Positions 17,394-28,293 of a DNA stretch of 64,000 nucleotides are shown here, piece after piece (position 1 is the stretch's first letter; every line of letters starts with the position of its first letter). Source of the stretch: Haliea alexandrii (GTDB taxonomy: Bacteria > Pseudomonadota > Gammaproteobacteria > Pseudomonadales > Halieaceae); the NCBI RefSeq assembly GCF_003719295.1, contig NZ_RFLW01000004.1, forward strand, positions 124,001 to 188,000. The letters run 5' to 3'. A program made the translations under genes and the position numbers. A model generated the notes under the pieces. That model was given only the letters and a program-made list of their open reading frames with translations. It was not told the origin of the DNA and searched no databases.

Positions 17394-19144
17394 TATGCGT
17401 TGACTGCCTGTTGATCCGTGTTGCGGTTGAAGCGCAGTTTGCGCCGGTAGGGAAAGAAGTCCTCGACATGCCCATCGCGGATGCGCGCCTGCAACCCACG
17501 CCAGAAGCTCGCCTCGTAGATATCACTGTGCATGGCATCGAACACTTTGCGTGCGCGCTGGTTGCCGGAAAAGAACAGGCGAAACTCCTCGGGGAAAATA
17601 TCATTGGGCCCCACGTTGTACCACGGCTGGCTGGCCAGCTCCTCGGCTTCACTGCGCGGCTCGGGAATCTCTCGAAAATTGCAGTCCATGAGCGGCACGA
17701 TTTCGTCGTAGTCATAGAACACAACCCTGCCGTGACGGGTCACACCAAAATTCTTCAACAGCATGTCACCGGGAAATATGTTGGCCGCCGCAAGCTGCTT
17801 GATGGCATTACCGTACTCATCCATCACCGCGCCCACTTGTTCATCGCTGGCACTCTGCAGGTAAAGATTGAGTGGGGTCATGCGGCGCTCTACATACACG
17901 TGCCGAATAACCAGCGCTTTGCCATGTTCCTCGATCATTGATGGGGCCACTTTGTGCAGCTCGGCCATCAGCTCGTCGGAGAAGCGCTCGCGCGCGAACG
18001 CCAGATTGGTGAACTCCTGTGTGTCCGCCATGCGTCCGGCGCGGTCCCAGCGCTTTACCAGCCGGTACTTCTCCTTCACCTGCTCCCGTGTCATCTCTTT
18101 GGGCGGCGTGAACCTGTCCTTGATGATCTTGAACACGAAATCATATGAGGGCAGTGTGAACACGCTCATCACCATGCCCTTGATACCTGGCGCGATAATG
18201 AACTGGTCACTGGTTTTCTGCATGTGCCGGAACGCACAGCGGTAGTAATAAGTTTTGCCGTGCTTGTTATAGCCCATCGAGCTGTAGAGTTCGGAAATGG
18301 GCTTGGCCGGCATGAGCTGCTGCAGAAACAGGACATATTGCGAGGGAATGCTCGCATCCACCATGAAATAGGCGCGGGTGAAGCTGAAGACCACGCTCAT
18401 TTTGTCGGCACCGAACAGGATGGTATCGACATACACCTCGCCGTTCCCCGAGTGCAGAATGGGGATCACAATCGGCATGGAATCAGGGCCGGAAACAATC
18501 CGCCCGACAATATATGCGCCCTTGTTGCGGAAGAAGTGGGGCTCCAGAGTCTGTAGCTCGACCCCCTCGCGCGAGAGGTTCAGGCGCTCCGAGAGACAAC
18601 GGGTTATGGCATCTGCCAGGCTGTTTATGTCCCGCGTCAGGTCTTCCCACGGCAGGCTGAAACCATAGTCATCCAGCAGCCGGCGCAGCACACCCGCCAG
18701 GTCACCCTCGAACGGGTACGCCCTGTACACCTTACTCACATCCGGTGCCGGCATGTCGCCCTGGGGAGAAAACACGAACGCGTACTCGTCGCGAATCTTG
18801 CGGTGCTTGAATACGCCGCAATACACCGAATTGAAAAATGTTTCGGCAATTTCAAAGTTGTTGTGGCCGCGCACCAGGTCGGCGTAGACCACCCGAGCCT
18901 CCTGCCAGAACTGCAGGGCGTGCAGCTGTTCACCCGCAATCAGCTCAACGTACTCGAGCACCCGGGTGGTCGCCTCCTTGTAGAGATCGATGCGACGGAT
19001 GGACGCGGCGTGCATACCCAGCCAGTCCTGCGCCTCGAAGCGCGAGCGCGCTGCCAGCGTGATGTTCTGGAACTCGGCGAAATAGGCTTCGAAGCCGTTG
19101 AGGATGGTGCGCGCAAAGCGCGCCTGCTGCTCTTTCCGTTGCAT
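17393..19144 (-). CDS. aceK: Isocitrate dehydrogenase kinase/phosphatase
   Basis: 583 residues, the usual size for AceK, with family-typical stretches along the whole length (FARTILNGFEAYFAEFQNIT at the start, the ATP-binding APGIKGMVMSVF, and DYDEIVPLMDCNFR near the end). It phosphorylates isocitrate dehydrogenase and reverses this, sending carbon into the glyoxylate shunt during growth on acetate or fatty acids. It is not beside aceA/aceB here; instead it lies among fatty-acid-type catabolic genes, which fits its role. ATG 19144. Confidence 0.97.
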   Translation of the reverse strand: MQRKEQQARFARTILNGFEAYFAEFQNITLAARSRFEAQDWLGMHAASIRRIDLYKEATTRVLEYVELIAGEQLHALQFWQEARVVYADLVRGHNNFEIAETFFNSVYCGVFKHRKIRDEYAFVFSPQGDMPAPDVSKVYRAYPFEGDLAGVLRRLLDDYGFSLPWEDLTRDINSLADAITRCLSERLNLSREGVELQTLEPHFFRNKGAYIVGRIVSGPDSMPIVIPILHSGNGEVYVDTILFGADKMSVVFSFTRAYFMVDASIPSQYVLFLQQLMPAKPISELYSSMGYNKHGKTYYYRCAFRHMQKTSDQFIIAPGIKGMVMSVFTLPSYDFVFKIIKDRFTPPKEMTREQVKEKYRLVKRWDRAGRMADTQEFTNLAFARERFSDELMAELHKVAPSMIEEHGKALVIRHVYVERRMTPLNLYLQSASDEQVGAVMDEYGNAIKQLAAANIFPGDMLLKNFGVTRHGRVVFYDYDEIVPLMDCNFREIPEPRSEAEELASQPWYNVGPNDIFPEEFRLFFSGNQRARKVFDAMHSDIYEASFWRGLQARIRDGHVEDFFPYRRKLRFNRNTDQQAVNA

Positions 19145-19161
19145 GGTGAGGCGCGGCCGCC

Positions 19162-19953
19162 TTAAAGGTTCGGGTTGCCGAAGCGGCGACGCAATTTACG
19201 CATGCCACCCAGCCAACGGTCGTAATCGGCGGCCTTGTGCGCCCGATAATCAGCAACCTGCGGATGCGGCAGTATCAGAAAGCGCTCTGCGGCCAGGCCC
19301 TGAACAACTGCCTCGGCGACTTCATCCGGCGTCAGGATACCGTCGACCCCCGCGGTGCCGCCCTCTTCCACACTGCCGATCATTTGGGTCGCAACCGCCT
19401 GTGGGCATAGCACGGACACCTTGATTCCGTCGTCACCGTGGGTAATTGCCAGCGCCTCGGCAAAACCAATGGCGGCGTGCTTGGTGGTTGAATAGGCCGC
19501 ATCGCCCACCTGGTTGAGCAACCCCGCTGCGGAGGCCGTATTCAGCAGGTATCCCTCGCCGCGCGCCAGCATGCCCGGCAAGCAGGCGCGGGCCGCAAAA
19601 ACATGGGACATGACGTGGATGTCCCACATCGCCTGCCAGGTTTCGTTGGGCGCCGAGGTGGCCCACCAGGGCTCCCCATCACCGGCGATAATGCCCGCAT
19701 TGCTGCAGAACAGGTCGACTCGACCGTATTTCGCTTCCACCTCTGCGACCATCGATTGCAGCGCGGCTTCGTCACGCACATCGAGACCATAGGCGTCGCC
19801 ATCGACCACGGCCGCAACTGCCTCGGCATCGGCCGGGTGCAAATCCGCCACCACCACTTTGCGGGCGCCCTCACGGTGAAAGCGCGCACAGAGGGCCTTG
19901 CCTATGCCGTTGCCACCGCCGGTGACAATAACAACGGCGCCCTCTACCACCAC
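19162..19953 (-). CDS. Short-chain dehydrogenase/reductase (SDR)
   Basis: 263 residues of a classical SDR: dinucleotide motif TGGGNGIG near the N-terminus, NAG (SNAGI), the catalytic serine region (NTASAAG) and Y-S-T-T-K for the Tyr-x3-Lys pair. It oxidises or reduces an alcohol/ketone with NAD(P). It starts with GTG 19951-19953, overlapping the stop of the LLM gene by one base, so the two form an operon. Together with the LLM enzyme and two acyl-CoA dehydrogenases it probably belongs to one degradation pathway; the substrate is unknown. Confidence 0.9.
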   Translation of the reverse strand: MVVEGAVVIVTGGGNGIGKALCARFHREGARKVVVADLHPADAEAVAAVVDGDAYGLDVRDEAALQSMVAEVEAKYGRVDLFCSNAGIIAGDGEPWWATSAPNETWQAMWDIHVMSHVFAARACLPGMLARGEGYLLNTASAAGLLNQVGDAAYSTTKHAAIGFAEALAITHGDDGIKVSVLCPQAVATQMIGSVEEGGTAGVDGILTPDEVAEAVVQGLAAERFLILPHPQVADYRAHKAADYDRWLGGMRKLRRRFGNPNL

Positions 19954-20993
19954 TACAGCAGTTCCTTGGCAAACAGCTCGAGAACCACCGGATCGTGTAC
20001 ACCCAGCAACATGGTGCCCACTTCGCCGCGTGCCGCTGCGGCTTTCCAGCTGCCGAGACGCTCGATGATGCGCTCACGCGGGCCGACCAGTGCCACTTCA
20101 TCTAGCAGCTGGTCAGGCACCAGTGCCTCCGCTTCCGCCTTTTTGCCGCTGAGGTACAGATCCTGGATGCGCTCGGCCACCTCGCCATACCCTGCGCGGG
20201 TGGCGTAGTCGTTGTAGAAATTCTTGCCCTTGGCGCCCATGCCGCCAATATAAAGCGCAAGCCAGGGCCGCAGGGAATCGTAAGCCGCTTTCAGGTCATC
20301 GTTCAGCGCGACTGACACGAAAGGGGCGATATCAAAATCAGACAGGCTCTTGCCGTTTCCAGCGGTATCCAGGCCTTTCTGGATATGGTCACCCAGAATG
20401 CTGAATTTATCCGGGTCCATCCACACCGGAAACACGCCGTCCGCCACTTCACCCGCACAGCGCAGGCCGGCAGGTGTAATGGAGGCGGTGTAGATCGGGA
20501 TATTCGGGTTACCTTCGAGAATCGACTTCAGGGGCTTACCCAAGCCGGTGGTACCAGCGCCGGTATTGGGCAGCTGATACATGTCGCCGTCGAACTCTAC
20601 CGGCCCTTCACGGGCCATGATCTTCCGCATGATCTGGATGTATTCCCGCGTGCGGGTGACCGGCTTGCCGTAGGGCACACCGTGCCAACCCTCGACCACC
20701 TGTGGCCCGGATGCACCCAGACCAACGATGAAGCGACCACCAGAGAGTTGATCCAGGGACATGGCGGTCATGGCGCACATGGCAGGCGTTCTCGCCGGCA
20801 TCTGCATGATGGCGGTACCCACGCGGATTTTGTCGGTCTGCGCCAGCACCCAGGCCGCTGCAGTCACCGCATCGTTGCCGTAGGCTTCTGCTGTCCATAC
20901 GGAGTCGTAGCCCATGGATTCCGCCTGACGGATCAGGTCAATCGGGATGTTGATCTGTTTGCCGGAATAACCCAGCAGTATGCCCAATTTCAT
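19953..20993 (-). CDS. LLM class (luciferase-like, probably F420-dependent) oxidoreductase
   Basis: 346 residues of the bacterial-luciferase-like TIM barrel: LGILLGYSG at the first strand, AESMGYDSVWTAEAYGNDA, and GLGASGPQVVEGWHGVPY. The latter two match the subfamily annotated as F420-dependent in mycobacteria. Cofactor use (F420 or FMN) cannot be proved from sequence. A GGGAG ribosome site precedes the ATG. It is transcribed together with the SDR and probably with the upstream acyl-CoA dehydrogenases. Confidence 0.88.
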   Translation of the reverse strand: MKLGILLGYSGKQINIPIDLIRQAESMGYDSVWTAEAYGNDAVTAAAWVLAQTDKIRVGTAIMQMPARTPAMCAMTAMSLDQLSGGRFIVGLGASGPQVVEGWHGVPYGKPVTRTREYIQIMRKIMAREGPVEFDGDMYQLPNTGAGTTGLGKPLKSILEGNPNIPIYTASITPAGLRCAGEVADGVFPVWMDPDKFSILGDHIQKGLDTAGNGKSLSDFDIAPFVSVALNDDLKAAYDSLRPWLALYIGGMGAKGKNFYNDYATRAGYGEVAERIQDLYLSGKKAEAEALVPDQLLDEVALVGPRERIIERLGSWKAAAARGEVGTMLLGVHDPVVLELFAKELL

Positions 20994-21046
20994 TGTTACT
21001 TCTCCCTGGTGATTATCATCGAACCGGCCACTGCTCTCGCCCGCAC

Positions 21047-22186
21047 TCAGGCACTGTAGCGCAGTTCATTGAACTTTGCCTGATGGTAGTCACCATTGCC
21101 GAAGGTGGTGTTGATCATCATCAAACGCTTGGCGTAGTGGCCAATATCCAGTTCGTCGGTAATACCCATACCCCCATGCAGCTGGATCGCCTCGCCGAAA
21201 ATCTTCCGGCCATTGCGGTCGACCAGGACTTGCAGGGCATGCACACAGGCGGTCACGTCGTCACCCGCGCCATCCAGCTCACACACGGCCCGGTACAGCA
21301 GCGACTTGACCTGTTCGTAGGCCATGAAGGTATCCACCATGCGATGTTGCAGCGCCTGGAAACTTCCGATTGCCACATCGAACTGCTTGCGCGTTTTGGT
21401 GTATTCCAGGGTCTTGGCGTTCAATTGCCCCATAATACCCAGCGCTTCTGCCGCGAGTGCCACATTGGCCTGTGTAATCACCGGACTCATGACCGCGTAG
21501 CCGTTATCCAGCTCACCCACAATATCCGCCACAGGCACCTGCACGTTGCTGAAAGTGATGTTGGCAACCACTTGCCCGTCCATCAGGCGGTAAGCCGTGC
21601 GCTCGACACCGGCCGCATCTGCGGGCACCAGTACCAGGGTTATGCCCGCTTCATCGCTCTGCTCGCCACTGCTGCGCGCCGCGACGATCAACTGATCCGC
21701 ACTGGCACCGTTGAACACGACCACTTTTTCACCGTTCAGGACCAGCTGGTCGCCCTCGACGGTTGCGGTCGTCTTGATATCGGCCAGCTGATGGCGACTC
21801 TGCCGCTCCAGATAGGCAAACGCGCCCTGACAACCGCCCTCGATAATGCGCGGGATGATCTCGGCCTGCTGCTCTACACTGCCGCCACGCTGCAGGAGCC
21901 CGCCAAACAGCAGCACAGTTGCCAGGTAAGGTTCCAGCACAATGCCCTTGCCGAACTCCTCCATCATCACCATGGTATCCACCGGGCCGCCGCCAAAACC
22001 GCCGTGAGACTCGGCGAAAGGCACCGATAACCAGCCGAGTTCGGCAAAGGTCTGCCAGTTCTCGCGGCTCATGGCTTCATCAGTTGCTGCGATTTTACAC
22101 CGGGTATCAAAATCGTAACTGTCCTGCACAAAGCGCGCCACGCTGTCCCGCAGCATGCCCTGTTCTTCAGTAAACTCGAAATTCAT
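21047..22186 (-). CDS. Acyl-CoA dehydrogenase, subunit 2 of a probable pair
   Basis: 379 residues of the acyl-CoA dehydrogenase fold: an N-terminal helical domain (FEFTEEQGMLRDSVARFV), a middle beta domain, and a C-terminal FAD region with QLHGGMGITDE. It introduces an alpha-beta double bond in an acyl-CoA, using FAD. The adjacent gene encodes a second, diverged acyl-CoA dehydrogenase. Side-by-side pairs like this form alpha2beta2 enzymes for steroid side-chain CoA esters in actinobacteria. A hetero-oligomer here is inference. A GGAGAGG-type site precedes the ATG. Confidence 0.9.
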   Translation of the reverse strand: MNFEFTEEQGMLRDSVARFVQDSYDFDTRCKIAATDEAMSRENWQTFAELGWLSVPFAESHGGFGGGPVDTMVMMEEFGKGIVLEPYLATVLLFGGLLQRGGSVEQQAEIIPRIIEGGCQGAFAYLERQSRHQLADIKTTATVEGDQLVLNGEKVVVFNGASADQLIVAARSSGEQSDEAGITLVLVPADAAGVERTAYRLMDGQVVANITFSNVQVPVADIVGELDNGYAVMSPVITQANVALAAEALGIMGQLNAKTLEYTKTRKQFDVAIGSFQALQHRMVDTFMAYEQVKSLLYRAVCELDGAGDDVTACVHALQVLVDRNGRKIFGEAIQLHGGMGITDELDIGHYAKRLMMINTTFGNGDYHQAKFNELRYSA

Positions 22187-22213
22187 TGCTATATCCTCTC
22201 CAGCAGTGCGGGA

Positions 22214-23392
22214 TTAAAGGCCGAGCACGGCCTTGGCGATGATGTTTTTCTGTACCTCGTTGGAACCGCCGTAAATCGTTGAAGCGCGACCATACATGTA
22301 GGTCTGGCGGGCCTGTGAGCCAAAGTCGTGGCCGAGCTGCTCCGCTGTCAGCTCATTGGGCAGTACCCCCTGGTAATAGGCGGCGACATCCATGCGCAGC
22401 TCCTGCACAGCCTGTTGCATCTCTGTTCCCTTGATCTTGAGCATGGAGGACTCGGCACCAGGCGCGCCACCGGCCGCCACCGTTGCCAGCACTCGCAGCT
22501 CAGTAAACTCCAGGGCCATCAGCTCGATTTCGATATCGGACAGACGCTTCTGAAACAGCGGATCGCTCAACAGGGATTTGCCACCGTTGACTTCCCGCTC
22601 GGCGAAGGCGCGCGTTTCCGCAAGGCTGCGCTTGCTGTCCGCCACACCGGCAATCGCGGTGCGCTCATGGGCCAGCAGGGCCTTGGCATAGGTCCAGCCC
22701 TTGTCCTGCTCGCCAATCAGGTTGGCGACCGGCACCCGCACCTCGTTGAATTCCACTTCGTTCAAGCTGTGGTGGTTGTCTATAGAGACGATCGGGTTGA
22801 CCTTGATACCCGGCGACTTCATGTCGATCAACAGGAAGCTGATGCCATTCTGCTTCTTGCCTTCGCTGCTGGTGCGTACCAGGCAGAATATCCAGTCGGC
22901 ATACTGAGCATAGCTGGTCCAGATCTTGGCGCCGGTGACCACATACTCGTCGCCCTCACGCACGGCGCGGGTTTTCAGTGACGCGAGGTCGGACCCCGCG
23001 CCGGGCTCGGAATAGCCTTGGCACCACCAGTCATCGCTCTGCAGGATGCCAGGAAGGAACCGCGCCTTCTGCTCTTCATTACCAAACGCATAGATAACGG
23101 GCCCCACCATATTGAGACCGAAGGGGATAACATCGCGAATGCCCGCGGTGCTGCGTTCGGTTTCAAAAATAAATTTCTGCGTGGCGTTCCAACCCGTGCC
23201 GCCGTATTCCTTCGGCCAGCCGGGGGCGATCCAACCCTGCTTGTAGAGGCGCTTCTGCCAGTCGATGACGGCGTCCTTGAACGTATCGAGGTTGTTCAAG
23301 CGCGCCTGCAGGTCGGCATCGTAGGCCTCTGCAAAAAATGCGCGCACTTCATCGCGAAACGCGAGATCTTCCGGAGCAAAACTTGTATCCAC
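22214..23392 (-). CDS. Acyl-CoA dehydrogenase, subunit 1 of a probable pair
   Basis: 392 residues beginning at GTG 23392, with AGAGG seven bases upstream. The family layout is intact, including WCQGYSEPGAGSDLAS in the flavin-binding middle domain and the C-terminal YGGSNEVQKNIIAK. The MCAD-type catalytic glutamate of YEGT motifs is replaced by glycine. The base may instead be the glutamate in the helix-G stretch LAHERTAIAG, as in isovaleryl- and steroid-type enzymes (inference). It lies 27 bp upstream of the second acyl-CoA dehydrogenase in the same orientation, as the promoter-proximal gene of the set. Confidence 0.9.
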   Translation of the reverse strand: MDTSFAPEDLAFRDEVRAFFAEAYDADLQARLNNLDTFKDAVIDWQKRLYKQGWIAPGWPKEYGGTGWNATQKFIFETERSTAGIRDVIPFGLNMVGPVIYAFGNEEQKARFLPGILQSDDWWCQGYSEPGAGSDLASLKTRAVREGDEYVVTGAKIWTSYAQYADWIFCLVRTSSEGKKQNGISFLLIDMKSPGIKVNPIVSIDNHHSLNEVEFNEVRVPVANLIGEQDKGWTYAKALLAHERTAIAGVADSKRSLAETRAFAEREVNGGKSLLSDPLFQKRLSDIEIELMALEFTELRVLATVAAGGAPGAESSMLKIKGTEMQQAVQELRMDVAAYYQGVLPNELTAEQLGHDFGSQARQTYMYGRASTIYGGSNEVQKNIIAKAVLGL

Positions 23393-23440
23393 GTGGCTAC
23401 CTCTCGATTGAATTGAACTGGCCCTGGGGCCGCTGTGAAT

Positions 23441-25222
23441 TTATTTCTGACGAAACAACGCCAGAAAACGCAATAATTTCGCCGTGTCCGCCATACCCCC
23501 GGACACGTGCAGAGTGCCGTCTGCCAGCGCCAGCGGAAAACTCCGCTGGCCGGTCATCAGGGCCAGCCACTCCGTGGCCGGGACCGTCACCACAACACCT
23601 TCACCCTCCGGAACCGAGGGCAGTGCATCGATCACTGCCACCTGGTGGCGCACATGCACCGCGTACTGCACGCCCTGATCGGGGAACACAAACACCACGC
23701 GCTCGTTTACCCCGGCACTGCGCTCCGGATCCAGGTTCACCGCCATGCTGCGTAGTACACCGGCAATCGGGAACCCCTGCGCAAAGGCGACACGCTCGGC
23801 ACTGATTGGCGAAGGCCCTGTGCTGATACGCTGCTCCAACTCCAGTGCATCGGTGAGATACCAGTTCCGTGCGTTCGGGTTCGGCGTAACCTCTGCAAGC
23901 ATACGCAGGGCACGCGCCTTCAGCTCAGCCGCAACCGGAACAGAATCGGGACTGGCAGCCAGCATCAGGTCGGCAAGCTCCGCGGCCCACTGTGGATCAG
24001 CCGGCAGGTGCGCCTCGGCCTCAGCCAGCACGGCATCTGCACCCCCCGCCAGTGCCAGCAAACGCTGGGCCCGGGTGGCGCTCGCTATGGGGAACAGAGT
24101 GCTGCTGTTGCCCTCGAACCAACCGAGATACCCATTGTAAATTGCTCTTACCGACCAGGGCACGGTGCCGTAGAACGGCTGCAACCAGGGATGCCCAGCA
24201 AGCTCGGCGGGCAGTTGCACGGTGCGCGCCAGGGTATCGGCGTCCAGCCCCTGGTTCATGCCACGCACTGTCTGGTCGTGCACGAATTGAATGGCGTCGC
24301 CGTACACCTGAAGAATCTCGTCGACAGCCTCGGCACCCGATACCGGGCGTGTATGGCTGGGGATCAGGTGCTCAGCGCCCAGCGAGCGCATCAGGCGCAC
24401 ACTGTGCGCCCACTGCATAACGTCGCGGTAGCGGGTACCGCGAATGGTGTAGAGATTGGGGAAGGCCTTGTACACATTGTCGCCGGGCAGCAGCACCCCC
24501 TCATCGGGCAACCAAACGAGCAACTGGTCGTCGGTCTCACCGGGCGCGTGCATCAAAACCAGCCGACGCCCCGCCAGGGTCACTTCCAGTCGCTCGTCGA
24601 CCGTGTGCGTGGGGGGCAAGAGGCCGTAAATATCGCCCTCCCCGGTTGTGCTGTGCGCCAGGGCCGGCCCGATGCCGTCATTGATGACAGCCTCGCCGCC
24701 CGCTTCCAGGTAGTTGCCGAACATATGGAAAGAGCGCGTTTCAATAACCGGACGCAGCACGTTCATGATGCGTTCGATATGGCTCCAGGTGGTTTTGTGG
24801 GCATAGACCGGCACGTCCCTACCCGCGGCGAAGGCCTCGGCGCCGAAGATATGATCTGTGTGGTTGTGGGTGTAGATGATCGCCTGCACCGGCTTGTCGG
24901 TGATACGGTCAAATTCGGCCTTGACGGTGCGCGCCGCCGCGAGCGACTCGGTGGTATCGACGATAATGACGCCGTCATCGCCTTCGATCAGTATCACATT
25001 GGCCAGCGCATACCCGATCGCCACGTGGATGCCGGGCACCACTTCGATGATGTCGCGCCTGAATTCGGCGGAGTGTGCCTCAAGTGCTGCGCTGCCCGCC
25101 ACTGCGGGCGGTGGGTCCGGCGCCTCGGAGCAGGCGATCAGAAACGCCGCCAACGCCAAGGCGACGCAAGCACGAAAGTGCGGCACGCGCTGCCTTGGAG
25201 CCCTGTTCCGGGTACACGCCAT
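23441..25222 (-). CDS. Alkylsulfatase-like MBL-fold hydrolase, lipoprotein
   Basis: 593 residues. The N-terminus has a lipobox (LIAC) after a hydrophobic stretch, so the mature protein should be lipid-anchored. The metallo-beta-lactamase metal motif is IYTHNHTDHIFGAE, in the form typical of SdsA1/YjcS-type alkylsulfatases. An alkylsulfatase dimerisation region and a C-terminal SCP2-like domain follow. Enzymes of this type cleave sulfate from long-chain alkyl sulfates such as SDS, releasing alcohols that can feed fatty-acid breakdown. The substrate is inferred from the family. It is encoded just upstream of, and in line with, the acyl-CoA dehydrogenase genes. Confidence 0.88.
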   Translation of the reverse strand: MACTRNRAPRQRVPHFRACVALALAAFLIACSEAPDPPPAVAGSAALEAHSAEFRRDIIEVVPGIHVAIGYALANVILIEGDDGVIIVDTTESLAAARTVKAEFDRITDKPVQAIIYTHNHTDHIFGAEAFAAGRDVPVYAHKTTWSHIERIMNVLRPVIETRSFHMFGNYLEAGGEAVINDGIGPALAHSTTGEGDIYGLLPPTHTVDERLEVTLAGRRLVLMHAPGETDDQLLVWLPDEGVLLPGDNVYKAFPNLYTIRGTRYRDVMQWAHSVRLMRSLGAEHLIPSHTRPVSGAEAVDEILQVYGDAIQFVHDQTVRGMNQGLDADTLARTVQLPAELAGHPWLQPFYGTVPWSVRAIYNGYLGWFEGNSSTLFPIASATRAQRLLALAGGADAVLAEAEAHLPADPQWAAELADLMLAASPDSVPVAAELKARALRMLAEVTPNPNARNWYLTDALELEQRISTGPSPISAERVAFAQGFPIAGVLRSMAVNLDPERSAGVNERVVFVFPDQGVQYAVHVRHQVAVIDALPSVPEGEGVVVTVPATEWLALMTGQRSFPLALADGTLHVSGGMADTAKLLRFLALFRQK

Positions 25223-25342
25223 AGCGGTTTTGACCTTGGAGTATGTTTTTCATCGCCAGGGCATGTACCTTAACGATAACCGCAGCGCAAAACAAGCGCC
25301 GGGGGCAGGCGCACTGCCGGGCATTGGGCGCCCGGCTGGCGC

Positions 25343-26197
25343 TCAGTACAGCAGGCTGTAAAGTTTGCGCTGGTACTCCGCGGCCAGCGGGTCGCCCTTG
25401 CCCAGGCTGGCAATGGTATCGATCAGGGCCTTCTTGGTCGCGCCATCAGCGTGGTTGAGGTCCTGCCGCAAAATCGTGATGAGGTGCTCCAGGGCTTCGC
25501 GAAAATAACCGGCATTGGTATACTGCACCGCCAATTGGTGCCGGACGTCATGATTGCCCGGCTCCGCCTCAAGGCGTTCCTCCAGCGCCGCCATCTCCGG
25601 CGTTACTGCCGCTTCGCGCTTGAGTTTCAGTTGCGCGACCAGCTGCTCCCAGGCCGGATCCTGATCCGCCATGCGCACCGTACCGAGAACCGCTTCCGCG
25701 TCGTCCAGCCGGTTGCTCTCGAGCAGCGCATGCGCGTAGGCGAGCGTGATGTCGTGACGCTGTCCGGAGTCCTCGAAGGCCTGGCGCAGCGGGCTCAGCG
25801 CGGAACTGAAATCGCCCGCCGCAATGAGCGCCTGGCCCTCTTCCAACAGGCCATCCCAGGGCTTTGGCAGGTATTTCTCCAACAGCTCGCGTACCTGCGC
25901 CTCCGACTGCGCGCCGACGAAGCCATCCACCGGCTGGCCGCCCTGCATCACCATCACGGTGGGCAGGCTGCGCACGCCAAACTGCTGGGAGATCATGGGC
26001 TGTTCGTCAGCGTTCACTTTGGCCAGCAAAAACGCACCGCCATATTCATTTGCCAGTTTTTCCAGCACCGGCATAAGGTTTTTGCAGGGGCCGCACCAGT
26101 CAGCCCAGAAATCCACCACGACCGGACGCCGGTGGGACTCCTCTATCAGCAGCGCCGCCGCGTTGCTTTCGTCGATATTGACAATGGACTCGGTCAC
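25343..26197 (-). CDS. cnoX: Thioredoxin-domain co-chaperone CnoX/YbbN
   Basis: An N-terminal thioredoxin domain with an intact WCGPC active site is followed by TPR-like helices (about residues 115-284), the CnoX/YbbN layout. In E. coli this protein protects substrates from over-oxidation and passes them to GroEL or DnaK. E. coli YbbN has SxxC rather than CGPC, so this version may also be redox-active. The GTG at 26197 is preferred because GGAGG lies seven bases upstream; the ATG six bases earlier sits directly on that site. Its place next to dapB-dnaJ-dnaK-grpE fits a role in protein quality control. Confidence 0.88.
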   Translation of the reverse strand: MTESIVNIDESNAAALLIEESHRRPVVVDFWADWCGPCKNLMPVLEKLANEYGGAFLLAKVNADEQPMISQQFGVRSLPTVMVMQGGQPVDGFVGAQSEAQVRELLEKYLPKPWDGLLEEGQALIAAGDFSSALSPLRQAFEDSGQRHDITLAYAHALLESNRLDDAEAVLGTVRMADQDPAWEQLVAQLKLKREAAVTPEMAALEERLEAEPGNHDVRHQLAVQYTNAGYFREALEHLITILRQDLNHADGATKKALIDTIASLGKGDPLAAEYQRKLYSLLY

Positions 26198-26242
26198 AAA
26201 CATTCCTCCGAAGCGAGCTTTAAACGGGCCAGCGGCTCAGGC

Positions 26243-28176
<1,934 letters not shown>

Positions 28177-28254
28177 AGTCAGCCTGGCGTTAAACCGCAT
28201 CCTCGCAAATGACTACGCGGGCTCTCAGGTCCCGCGCGGTCAAGTTAACTGACG

Positions 28255-28272
28255 GGGCGCTGCAGCGCCCCG
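28255..28272 (-). promoter_or_regulatory. Perfect palindromic hairpin between dnaK and dnaJ
   Basis: GGGGCGCTGCAGCGCCCC is a perfect 18-bp palindrome in the dnaK-dnaJ gap. It has no following T run in the direction of transcription, so it is more likely a partial terminator or an mRNA-processing/stability hairpin than a full stop. This would help to set the DnaK:DnaJ ratio (inference). Confidence 0.6.
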
Positions 28273-28293
28273 GGTGACAGGAAGCGTTAACGC

